The notes below the pieces were generated by a model that worked only from the letters and a program-made list of their open reading frames with translations, was not told the DNA's origin and searched no databases. From Bacteroidales bacterium (GTDB lineage: Bacteria > Bacteroidota > Bacteroidia > Bacteroidales > P3), in the NCBI GenBank assembly GCA_017449525.1, contig JAFTFL010000011.1:1-64000 (forward strand): a DNA stretch of 64,000 bases, written 5' to 3'. Both the position numbers and the translations under genes were made by a program. The stretch's first letter is position 1; every line of letters begins with the position of its first letter. Shown here piece by piece: positions 40,114 to 49,500 of the stretch.

Positions 40114-42452
40114 GATGCGCTGACGATAGAGAGTTTGGCAAACTTCAGCATGAGTTGTTTTTCACCAACCGTGTCGAAGTTAATAAGTGCTTTGGTACTG
40201 TCGCCAGTGCCCTCAATGGAAATGACTGTGCCACGTCCGAACTTGGCGTGCTCTACTATCATGCCAGCTTGGATGGCGGAGATGGCTGCTGGACTGTTGG
40301 TAGTGGGTGCCGATGTCTGCACGTTTTGTGGTCGCGACTGTTGCACCGTGGTGCGTCCAGTAGCGGAGGGTGAGGCTTGGGCGTTGCCGATGCGCCGTAT
40401 GAAGCCTTTGCCTGGCAGTTGTCCTGGCTTTGGGAAAGGCGATTCTCGCCGTGGCATTTGAATGTAGTGGGGGTCGATTTCTTCGACAAATCGTGAGAGT
40501 TCCTGAAACGAGGCGTTGCCGTACTGGTATCGCATAGTAGCATAGCTCAGCGTCAACTGCCGCTCGGCCCGTGTAACGGCCACGTAGAAAAGGCGTCGCT
40601 CTTCTTCTAATTCTTGGCGCGTGTTGACTGAGAGAACGGAGGGGAAAAGGTTCTCTTCCATACCGGCTACAAAAACATAGGGAAATTCGAGCCCTTTGGC
40701 AGCATGGATGGTCATCAACGACACGCGGTCTGCGTCCTTGTCCTTATCCTTGTCTTCCGAAGTGATTAAAAGAACCTGTTGCAGAAACTTGTCGAGGGTT
40801 TTGATGTCGGATATGGGTGCCGTGTCGGGTTCATCACTCAGCATGTCGGGCGTGATGAGGTCCTCGTCTTCACAGAACTCCTGTATTCCGTTGAGCAATT
40901 CTTCGATATTCTCTATGCGGTTAGGGTTGTCGGGGTCATCGTCATCACGCAGGGCGATAAGGATGCCCGATGCATTTACCACTTGGCGTGCCAAGTGGTA
41001 GGCGTCGGTGTCGGGAACTAAGGCCGAGAACATTTTGATGCGGGTCGTGAAGGCTTCAATTTTTTGCATGATGGAGCCACTGATGCCCAGCCCAAAGGAG
41101 GGAAGGTTCTCCAACACGGTCCAGACGCTGATGTCGTTGTCAGCAGCTGCAAGTCGAATGCGGTCGATGGTCGTCTGGCCAATACCACGAGGGGGATAGT
41201 TGATGATGCGCAGCAGCGATTCATCATCGTGGTTGTTGATGACCAGTCGTAGGTAGGCCAGTACGTTCTTGATCTCTTTGCGACTGTAGAAGGAGATGCC
41301 CGCGTAGATATGGTATGGAATATTGAGCCGACGCAGTGCTTCTTCGAGGGAGCGAGACTGGCTGTTGGTGCGGTATAGTATGGCAAAGTCGCGGTAGTTG
41401 GCGTTCTCGCCCAAGTGTGCTTGCGCAATGGCATCGGCCACCTGTTGTCCTTCATCCTTCTCGTCACGTGCACGTATTAGGCGTATGGGGTTGCCCTGCC
41501 CGTTGTCGGTCCATATCTCTTTCTTAATCTGGTCGCGGTTGTTTGATATAATGGAGTTGGCTGCGCCGACGATGTTCTGGGTGGAGCGATAGTTCTGCTC
41601 CAGTTTAAAGAGTTTGACGGTAGGATAGTCGCGTTTGAAGTTCAGGATGTTCTGAATATTGGCTCCACGAAAGGCGTAGATGCTCTGCGCATCATCGCCC
41701 ACCACACAGATGTTCTGCAAGCGGGCGGCCAGTTTGCGAACGATGAGGTACTGGGCGTAGTTGGTGTCTTGGTATTCATCCACCATGATGTAGCGGAAAC
41801 GCTCTTGGTACTTCAGCAGCACGTCGGGAAAGTCGCGGAGGAGTATATTGGTATTGAAGAGCAGGTCGTCGAAGTCCATCGACATAGCGTTGCGAAGCCG
41901 CTGATTGTAGAGACGGTAGATTTCGCCTATCATGGGCTTGCGGGCAGATTGGTCGCTCTGTTGTATTTCGATGTCTTTGGCGTAGTCGGCAGGCGAGATG
42001 AGGTTACTCTTGGCCATCGAAATGCGGGCGGCAACGTAGCTTACGTTGTAGGTCTTGGGGTCAAGACCGAGTTGCTTAATGATTTGTTTGATGGCCGATT
42101 TGCTGTCGTCCGTGTCGTAGATAGTGAAGGAAGAGGTGTAGCCCAAGTGCGATGCCTCAGAGCGCAGGATGCGGGCAAAGACCGAGTGGAAGGTACCCAT
42201 CCAGATGTTGCGAGCGCGGCTGCCTACAAGTTTTATGATGCGCTCTTTCATCTCGCCAGCGGCCTTGTTGGTGAAGGTTAGTGCCAAGATGCCGAAGGGG
42301 TCGGCGCCTTGGTCAATGAGGTGAGCTATGCGGTAGGTGAGCGTGCGGGTCTTGCCAGAGCCTGCGCCTGCTATTATCATCACGGGGCCTTCGGTGCAGG
42401 CTGCGGCCTCGCGTTGTGCCTCGTTGAGTTCTGCAAGAATGTCTCTCTCCAT
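40110..42452 (-). CDS. UvrD/PcrA-type DNA helicase
   Basis: This 780-residue superfamily 1A helicase has all the motifs in order: Walker A AGAGSGKTRTLTYR near residue 28, motif Ia LTFTNKAAGEM near 58, Walker B DEYQDTN near 225, motif III GDDAQSIYAFRGA near 252, motif IV YRSTQNI, motif V TIHAAKGLEFPYVF near 600 and motif VI VAVTRAERQL near 650. The C-terminal 80 residues contain a tudor-like module (VEHAKFGRGTVISIEG). It acts in nucleotide excision and mismatch repair and in removing proteins from DNA. A -7 box (TATCTTTG, minus) lies at 42502-42509. dtd is coupled downstream. Confidence 0.95.
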   Translation of the reverse strand: MERDILAELNEAQREAAACTEGPVMIIAGAGSGKTRTLTYRIAHLIDQGADPFGILALTFTNKAAGEMKERIIKLVGSRARNIWMGTFHSVFARILRSEASHLGYTSSFTIYDTDDSKSAIKQIIKQLGLDPKTYNVSYVAARISMAKSNLISPADYAKDIEIQQSDQSARKPMIGEIYRLYNQRLRNAMSMDFDDLLFNTNILLRDFPDVLLKYQERFRYIMVDEYQDTNYAQYLIVRKLAARLQNICVVGDDAQSIYAFRGANIQNILNFKRDYPTVKLFKLEQNYRSTQNIVGAANSIISNNRDQIKKEIWTDNGQGNPIRLIRARDEKDEGQQVADAIAQAHLGENANYRDFAILYRTNSQSRSLEEALRRLNIPYHIYAGISFYSRKEIKNVLAYLRLVINNHDDESLLRIINYPPRGIGQTTIDRIRLAAADNDISVWTVLENLPSFGLGISGSIMQKIEAFTTRIKMFSALVPDTDAYHLARQVVNASGILIALRDDDDPDNPNRIENIEELLNGIQEFCEDEDLITPDMLSDEPDTAPISDIKTLDKFLQQVLLITSEDKDKDKDADRVSLMTIHAAKGLEFPYVFVAGMEENLFPSVLSVNTRQELEEERRLFYVAVTRAERQLTLSYATMRYQYGNASFQELSRFVEEIDPHYIQMPRRESPFPKPGQLPGKGFIRRIGNAQASPSATGRTTVQQSRPQNVQTSAPTTNSPAAISAIQAGMIVEHAKFGRGTVISIEGTGDSTKALINFDTVGEKQLMLKFAKLSIVSAS

Positions 42453-42795
42453 GGTTTGGTCAGTGTGTTATGCTGCTTAGCAAGAGGCCAAACAGTGGGT
42501 GCAAAGATAGTAATTATATCCCACTCTGTAGGAGTGACTCAACGCCACTTATCAACCCTCTTTTGTGTCGTTTAGATGGGATAGGCTGGCTGCGCGCATC
42601 GGTGTTGGAACAAGAAGCATGTGGATTTTGGTGCAAAAATGCGTACTTACTGGGGGTGCTGAGGTGGGTAGAGTGCAATGAGAGTGCGGCTTGAGTGCGA
42701 TGCATGTACGGATAGTACTGGAGTGAAAGTTGCGATTAAACAGGAGTTTGGCTGTGGGTTGTACGTATTAGTGGGCAAGTTTTGTACGTCCAGCG
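42453..42795. other. Intergenic region between uvrD/pcrA and the tRNA promoter
   Basis: It holds the leftward -7 box of the helicase gene (42502-42509). Nothing else is supported. Confidence 0.5.
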
Positions 42796-42826
42796 TTGTT
42801 CGTTCGCCAAAAAGTTTGTACCTTTG
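42796..42826 (+). promoter_or_regulatory. Bacteroidetes-type promoter for tRNA-Val
   Basis: TTG (42796-42798), 20 bases, then TACCTTTG (42819-42826). The tRNA begins 20 bases later. Confidence 0.75.
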
Positions 42827-42845
42827 CACTCGCTTAACGGCACGA

Positions 42846-42923
42846 GATCTGTTAGCTCAGTTGGTTTAGAGCGCTTGCTTGACAGGCAAGAGGTCGACGG
42901 TTCAAATCCGCCACAGATCACCA
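42846..42923 (+). tRNA. tRNA-Val (anticodon GAC)
   Basis: The cloverleaf is complete. The acceptor arms are GATCTGT and ACAGATC. The D arm is GCTC/GAGC, and the anticodon stem CTTGC/GCAAG encloses the loop TTGACAG with GAC at 42881-42883. The T arm is GACGG/CCGCC with the TTCAAAT loop and one mismatch-tolerant pair. The discriminator A and an encoded CCA end the gene. It reads valine codons GUC and GUU. Confidence 0.95.
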
Positions 42924-42960
42924 AGGGGTCGACCTCCGTCGGAGGACGACCCCTTTGCTT
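42923..42960 (+). terminator. Terminator after tRNA-Val
   Basis: AAGGGGTCG and CGACCCCTT pair, with an inner CCTCC/GGAGG stem, followed by TTTGCTTTTG. Confidence 0.88.
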
Positions 42961-43039
42961 TTGTATAGGTGCTTTATTCCCCGATAGGTCGTTGAGTTTA
43001 CCGATGTGTTGACACAACAGTCAACAAAAAATGATGAGA

Positions 43040-44060
43040 GAAAACAACGGGAGTTGTCTCCCATCTGAGTCAATCAGAGCGAGATGCGATCGCTCGCGAA
43101 CACTACATTGAACAGGTGAGTCAAGGTCAGGTGGCGAAGATGTATGGGCACTCCCAGTTGTCTGTAAGTTACATTATCAGTAGCTTTGCAGCCCCAAAAG
43201 ACAAAAGTGTGCTACTGAAGTAGAACAAACCCATAGCCACTCTCAAGTGGAAGATCCTAAGGCACTGCGCAAGGAAGTCCACCGTTTGAAACAGCAACTC
43301 TACGACGAGCAGATGAGTGCCGCCTTTTACGAGTCAATGGTAGAGGTGGCCGAGAAGACGTTCAACATAGAGATGCAAAACGCTGGCACCAGACAGTTGA
43401 AATGCTGCACAGAGAACAAGGATATGCAAATAAGCAACTCTGTGCACTGGCCAGTGAACAAAACAGACCCCTTATAAATGAGACGATGATGTACTGTTTC
43501 ACTGTTTGGCAATGGAGCAGTTCGTAATGAAGGTACGGGCAAAGCTCCTGGGAATAGGATCGGATAAACTGTGGCACATGTACCTCGGAATATTGCGTGG
43601 GAAGGAATGTGTTTTGGAACATCCTATATGAGAACGGCTTAAACGTCATGCAGCGAACCCATGCCCCGAACAACAAACTTCCCAACACAACCTGCCGACA
43701 TATCCCAACATAGTAAAGAACATTATTCCAACCTACCTCAACCAGGTTTGGGTCTATGACATTACCTACGTACCCATAGAAGCACCCTCCATCCGACTGG
43801 GCCATCACTTCTGATCCCCGACGCTGACGATGGACGCATACGGCAAACGCATCGTAGGATATAGCGTAGCCCCGATATTGGAAGCCAAATACAGCATGGA
43901 GGCCGTCTAACAGGCTTTGTCGATACTTCCCAACAGTGTCGCGACAAGAGCCTCATCGACCACTCGGACCGAGGGACGTAGCATGCCAGCACAGACTACA
44001 CCAAGGAACTTACCGAGCACCACATTTTCCCCCCAGCATCAATGATGAGTCCCTACTAAT
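43040..44060 (+). pseudogene. Degenerate IS3-family transposase (orfA and orfB remnants)
   Basis: Translation in shifting frames recovers IS3-family pieces. Near 43065 there is a helix-turn-helix start (SQSERDAIAREHYIEQ). At 43247-43400 comes ALRKEVHRLKQQLYDEQ with AAFYESMVEVAEKTF, the leucine-zipper/orfA-orfB junction typical of Bacteroidetes IS3 elements. Near 43750-43960 are pieces of the integrase domain: VWVYDITYVP (first Asp), LTMDAYGKRIVGYSVAP, and LIDHSDRGT (second Asp). Several stops and frameshifts interrupt the frame, and the region with the third catalytic Glu is missing. I found no clear terminal inverted repeats. It lies directly downstream of tRNA-Val. Confidence 0.82.
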
Positions 44061-44135
44061 GCGCAATTATTTGCATGTTTTATATGTATTGTTCGGGTTC
44101 GCCACGCTGATGAGTGGGTTGGCGAGGAGTGGTGT

Positions 44136-44182
44136 ACACATTGAAAGAGGCGCGGCCATTGGCCGCGCCTCTTTCAATGTGT
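44136..44182 (-). terminator. Perfect 22-bp-stem hairpin at the end of the giant operon
   Basis: Two perfect 22-base arms (beginning ACACATTGAAAGAGG) pair around a 3-base loop, 27 bases past the stop codon of the fibronectin-III gene. There is no U-run, so it may act in RNA stabilisation as well as termination. Confidence 0.75.
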
Positions 44183-44209
44183 GGTCGTCGGTCTAAAGGA
44201 GTACTGGCT

Positions 44210-46477
44210 CTATTTTGTCTTTACCAATACTTCGTTGGAGGGTGTGGTGTGGCGGCCTCGCTGTAGTTTCATCTGAATGTAGTAGGTGCATTGGCTCGAC
44301 GCTGGCACCGAGTGGTCCACATAAGTTGTTTCGTCGCGGCGGAAGGTGCCGATGTCGTGAAATGCGCCTCCGTTATCGGATCGGTAAACCACGCCGTAGA
44401 AGTCCTTACGGTCTGTGAAGTCGGTCTTCCAAGACAGTTCTACATGCTTCTTCTTGCTGTCGTAGTTAGCTTTGAGCTTGATGCTGGCCTCGACTACTTT
44501 GTTTTCGCTGACTGTTACCAGGGCGTGGCCAGCCAATCCACTGCTGTTGCGTGCGCTGTCGATGGCTTCGATGCAGTATGTGTAGGGGTGGACGGAGGGC
44601 GTAAGGCGTTCGCCGAAGAAAATGTTATGGCCAGGCAATACGTCTTCGGGCGATATCAAGGCCACGTTCTCCCATTGTGCAGCGCCCTTGGGACGACGGT
44701 ATACGTAGTACATTTCGACATCGGTTGATACGCTGGGTCGCCACTCAAGCTCGATGCTGTCGCCGCTCTGGTTGAGGCTTTCAAGTACGCATACTCCTGG
44801 TGGAATGATGTCGGGCAGACGCACCCGCAGGGTGTCGGACGGCTGCGAGTAGTTGTGGTTGCGGTCTACAGCTATGACATAGTAGTATATCACGTTGGTG
44901 AGCGAGGTCATGTCCACTGTGTCGAGAAAAGTGGTGTCGCCGTAGATGTAGCCAGCCGAGCGTTCGATGAATTCGTGATCCAGCTGGTTGGCGAAATACA
45001 CTTTGTAGGCCATCAGGTCGGCTTCGTGGTTGGCGCGCCATTCGATGTAGACCAACCCCAGAGTGTCGGCCGAGATGGCGGCGAGTCCCTGTGGCTGTGC
45101 TGGGGGAATGACGTCCTCAATGTGGTTGAGCATGGCAGCCGAAAAGGAGATGTTGCCTGCGGTGTCGTAGGCAAAGATGCGGTAGTAGCCGCGCCCTCGC
45201 ACGTCGGCAGTGCTATCGGTGTAGGAGTGGACATTGGTGGGAAGCAGCCCTGACACATTGTTCCATGGGCCTTCAAGGTCGGGTGAAAAGGTTACGACGT
45301 AGCCCATGAAGTCAGGCTCTATGCCGTATTTCTTCCAGCTGATTTTGCAGATGCGGTTCTCTTCTGGCAGTATGACATCTATCAACGGCTGAGATGGGGG
45401 TATCATGTCAACCATTTTGAAGTTGTTGCTCTCTCGCCACTCGGTAAGTTCCCCGAAGGCATCGAAAGCACGCACGCGGTAGCGGTAGGTAGAGGTCAAC
45501 CCCAAGGAATCTACGTGAATTACTTCGGTCAACATCCATGTAGCCACGCTGTCGCCATAGGCATAATAGGTTCCTGAGTCGGGCTCAGCAGGCCAGATAG
45601 GAGCTTCGGTGTTCACGCGAATCCACTCTCCACCATCCTCGCTGCGCTCCACATAGTAGCCCGACAACTTATTCTTGTCCCACCGCAATGCCACACGGTG
45701 AGCATCAATCTGTGTAATTCTAATCTCGGGCATCATCTCTTCCTCGGTGCGCACAAAGGGCACGCACTCTACCAGCACCGAGGGCATGTTCATCTCAATA
45801 AGGCTTTCGGGCAGCAGGCTTTCCAGGGTATATTCGTAGGTGTAACCCCTGCGGACATTGCGGTCCACGAAGCGCATACCCATGGCCGAAGCCGCCCGAG
45901 GGTCGCACTCGGCAGCCAGATAGGCCATATACTGGCGTTGTGTTTGCTCTTGATACTGCTTGGCAACCACGGTCATGAAATCCATGCCGTTCTGGGACTG
46001 CGGGTCATTGACGTTGTACTGCATGGCGCCATACATGGCTTGAGCTGCCGCTCCTATGTATAAGTCGGTCGAGTCGTACCGCTCCATCATTTCGTCCAGC
46101 GTGAGTGGCATGATAGGCTTGCCGTTGTTAAGCCGCAGGAATGGAATGGTATCTCCATTGCGGTCGGTGGTGTAGTACAAGTCCTCATCGCGGTTGGAGG
46201 TCCGCAGGAGTGACCACCCGTACTTGATTGAGGTGAGCCATACACCTGCGTCGAAAGGAGCCCACCGCAGTACGATGCTGTCGCCATAGCTGCGTGCCAT
46301 GATGCGTACGCGCCCTCTTGAGTTGGCTTCTATCTCTTGCGCATTGGTGTCAACGGTATACACTTCGGTAATCGTCGTGTTGCTTTTTGCAGGTTCGCTG
46401 CTTTGCTGGGCCCGTACCTCTGTGCCAATCCATAGTATGCAAATGGTTGCTATCAGTATTCTAATGTTCGTCTTCAT
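44210..46477 (-). CDS. Exported fibronectin type III repeat protein
   Basis: This 755-residue protein has a signal peptide (about 1-24, TEVRAQ). Residues 50-240 form a domain with VRIMARSYGDSIVLRWAPFD and a YTYEYTLESLLPESL end. At least four fibronectin-III-like modules follow at about 250-350, 365-455, 465-555 and 565-660, marked by linkers IPPSQP, IPPAQPQG and IPPGV and by the repeated W...Y.V.R pattern. A last module reaches the C-terminus. It is the third gene of an operon with a 3051-residue protein (31 bases upstream) and a large barrel. Such proteins are likely secreted or surface-held. No enzymatic motif is seen. Confidence 0.8.
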   Translation of the reverse strand: MKTNIRILIATICILWIGTEVRAQQSSEPAKSNTTITEVYTVDTNAQEIEANSRGRVRIMARSYGDSIVLRWAPFDAGVWLTSIKYGWSLLRTSNRDEDLYYTTDRNGDTIPFLRLNNGKPIMPLTLDEMMERYDSTDLYIGAAAQAMYGAMQYNVNDPQSQNGMDFMTVVAKQYQEQTQRQYMAYLAAECDPRAASAMGMRFVDRNVRRGYTYEYTLESLLPESLIEMNMPSVLVECVPFVRTEEEMMPEIRITQIDAHRVALRWDKNKLSGYYVERSEDGGEWIRVNTEAPIWPAEPDSGTYYAYGDSVATWMLTEVIHVDSLGLTSTYRYRVRAFDAFGELTEWRESNNFKMVDMIPPSQPLIDVILPEENRICKISWKKYGIEPDFMGYVVTFSPDLEGPWNNVSGLLPTNVHSYTDSTADVRGRGYYRIFAYDTAGNISFSAAMLNHIEDVIPPAQPQGLAAISADTLGLVYIEWRANHEADLMAYKVYFANQLDHEFIERSAGYIYGDTTFLDTVDMTSLTNVIYYYVIAVDRNHNYSQPSDTLRVRLPDIIPPGVCVLESLNQSGDSIELEWRPSVSTDVEMYYVYRRPKGAAQWENVALISPEDVLPGHNIFFGERLTPSVHPYTYCIEAIDSARNSSGLAGHALVTVSENKVVEASIKLKANYDSKKKHVELSWKTDFTDRKDFYGVVYRSDNGGAFHDIGTFRRDETTYVDHSVPASSQCTYYIQMKLQRGRHTTPSNEVLVKTK

Positions 46478-46508
46478 GTTTGTCGTATTATTCGATGTTG
46501 CCTACCAG

Positions 46509-49500
46509 TTACTTCTTATTTTCCCAAACGTTGGAGCCGTCCAGTTTGTCTCGCTCCTTGCTGTCGCTCAGCTCGTGGAATGTCAGACCTGCATTCTTGC
46601 GGAGCTTCGTGGCGGTGGCCTCATTCATTGAGTAGTAGTAGTAGTATTGGGTTTCAATCATCTGATTGGCGATGAACTCGTAGGTCTTGGTGGTCGAGGA
46701 TTGCTTTGCCTTGTCGGCCATCTTGCCGAAGATGTTGTAGTCCGACGAATTGGAACCGCCATGCACGTAGTATAAGTTCAGAGCAATTCTGCGTAACTTG
46801 GTCTGGTTAGCCGTTGACTGTAGTCGACCATTCTTGTAGCTCTCTGGATATTCGGCAGCTTTGCCCCCTTTTGAGATACTGTTGAACCACGCAGTGGTGC
46901 GCCAGCCTCCGAACTTGCCATTGTTGGGATCGTTCTTCTCGGTGAAAAGATCCTCGTACAATGTTCCCTTCGTATCGTTCACCTTGTAGGCTATCTTGTC
47001 ATAGTGTATCACATAGTCCATCCAGTAGAGGGACTGGTTCCCGTCAAGATTAAAGGAAGCCCTGGGAATAGAGAGGTTCTTCATATTGTCATACTTTGTG
47101 TCTTTGCGTTTCAGCTGTCCAGCATAGTATTGAGAACGCCAATGGCTCAACCACCACGTTACGTAGCACGACTTGGTGAAACTGTAGGGGAAGTCGGTTG
47201 TGAAGAGATTGCGACGATACGCAGACTTATAAAGGTGTTCAATTTGGTCGCGCTTATGGCTCCAACCTTTTGAATGAAAGTAGTTGGCATTGTCGTAGAG
47301 TTCCTGGTAGAAGTCGTGGTACTTACCGATGTCGCTGAGCATGGCTGCCACAGCCCCGTCCACAATCGTGGCGCCACCCACGTATGAATCTTGCGGTCGG
47401 GTAACGTACTGTCCGTCACTCATCTTTTTCTGAACGTCAAAGCGACCTATGTTGGTCGAGTCATAGCGCCACTTGGTTCCAGTCAGTTCAACCTTCAGCA
47501 GACACGGTGTGGTTACGCGCGAACCGCTGCCTTCAGGGAATGACTTTTTGCCCACATTTGCTGCGGTTTCATATACGTTGCCGTTCTTGTTTAGAAGTAT
47601 ACGTGTATCCAGATTGATGAAGTTGTCGTTGGTCTGTCTCGCGAAGCCTTCCGCAAAGATGCTGTGTAGTGTGGTTCGGTCGGATGCATTAGGCATGTTG
47701 TTCGTTGTCCATTTGGGGTTGCCTAACTTGAACTGGTCGTCATCTTGCACAGGGCGGTCTGTTTTGGCATAGGTGTTCTTGATGGCTTTCTCCATGTCTA
47801 TCAGGTTATTCACATAGGCACAGTACAAATCGAACTCTTTGGGATACTGTTCCGTGGTGTTCCGTGGTGTTCCGGCATTGTTGAAGTTGAGTGCCGCATA
47901 GACGATAGGAGGAAGAATGGTTCCTGTCTTGTACTGGGTTGGGTCGGTTGGTTTGTAGGGTGCGAACCAGTAGGCAAACCGCATCACTTCATGACTATTG
48001 TAGTCGCTATGGAGCTCCTGCTTGGTTCGGATTGTTGAGCCAGTCTGTACAGTGTTGATTGTGGTGAATAGGCCAGAAAAACGTGTGTGGTAATTATCCG
48101 TCAGTATCTGGCTGTAGGTAGTGCGGGGGCTATAAAGGCGGAAATAAAGTGTGTAGATGGGTGAGCCTGAAGTCATACACAGAGCATAGTCGTTGGCCAG
48201 CATCTTGCGTGCATACAGCATGGCAGTATCAGCCATTGTGTCGTAGTTTGTTACGGCTTCCTTCAGCTGAGTCAGCGCTATGTCTTGTGATGCAGCTTGC
48301 TCATCGTACACTGTGCGTATCTTCTTCACTTTGCGTCCCGTTTTTGGGTCGTAAGTGGTGAAAGTCTCGGTCTTGGTGTACTTATCTTTCTGTTGCTGTA
48401 ACTTACGCTTGAGGTCGTCCACGTCGCGGCTTTGCTTCTCGAACTTCTTTTGCTGAGCCACCGTCTTGCCTTCGGCTTGATCTTGCATCTGCTTGAGGGT
48501 GGCGTTGTAGTCGGACTTCTTCACCATCATGAGTCGAATGGCCATATCGTAGTCCGTATACTTAATACCAAAGTCCTTGGGTAAGACAATCTCTATACAG
48601 GGCGTGCTACTGCCCAAGTATCCATTCTTGTGGTAAATGTAGTCGCAAGCATGTGCATTGTTGTTGGCACCGATACCCCTCTCTATGAGGAATGCCTTCA
48701 CCTCGCGGCCGTCTTCATCTAGTTTGTTCAGAAAGTCTCTGTCTTGGAAGAGATATATCAGGGCACGGTATCGGCCGCCACTTTGGTAGAACTCATCCAC
48801 GGGGAAGTGCGGGTCGCCATTGTACGGCCAGGTGAAGACTACACACTCGCGCAGGTTGTCTGGCATCTTCTGAGTGGTAATGTAGAACATCGTGTCCTGA
48901 TGCCATTCCCTATGCTTAGTAACTTTGTTGTCGGTATAGACTGGGTCTCGCCAATGTTCTACTGTGGGGTCGGTCTTGTTTACCAGTTTAGCATAGTTGG
49001 TGCTGATGTCATAGTAGTAGTCTGTTTTTCTTTGTACATCGCTGAGGTCGTTCCCGTCGGTCTTGCGCCATTCAAGGGCACGGCCACGGAACTTCATCAA
49101 TATATTGGAGTTCTCTGGCAGACCACCCTTAGTCCACTCGAAGAACTGCGTATTGCTCTCCTGGGTCGATGGCGTAAATTTTAGGTTGAGCACGGGGCTC
49201 TTATCTGTTGGGGTATTGTCGCGTCCCACGTACCAAGCACCGCACTCATTCTTGTCAACCACGAAGCGGAACTTGCGAGTGGTGGTACCCTTGCCGTGCT
49301 TTTCATCGGCACTCAGCAGCACATCTTCGTTCCACGGCAAGTTCGACACAATAACACCTTGTGAGTATGCCGACACTGTGTTTTTCTTGGCATCAGCCAG
49401 TGTGTTCTGTGCGGGTGTTACATTCTGGAACAGCTTCACATTGGCCAAGGGGTCGCTCGTGCCAGGCAAGCAGACATGGCCAAGCGAGAAGTCTACACTG

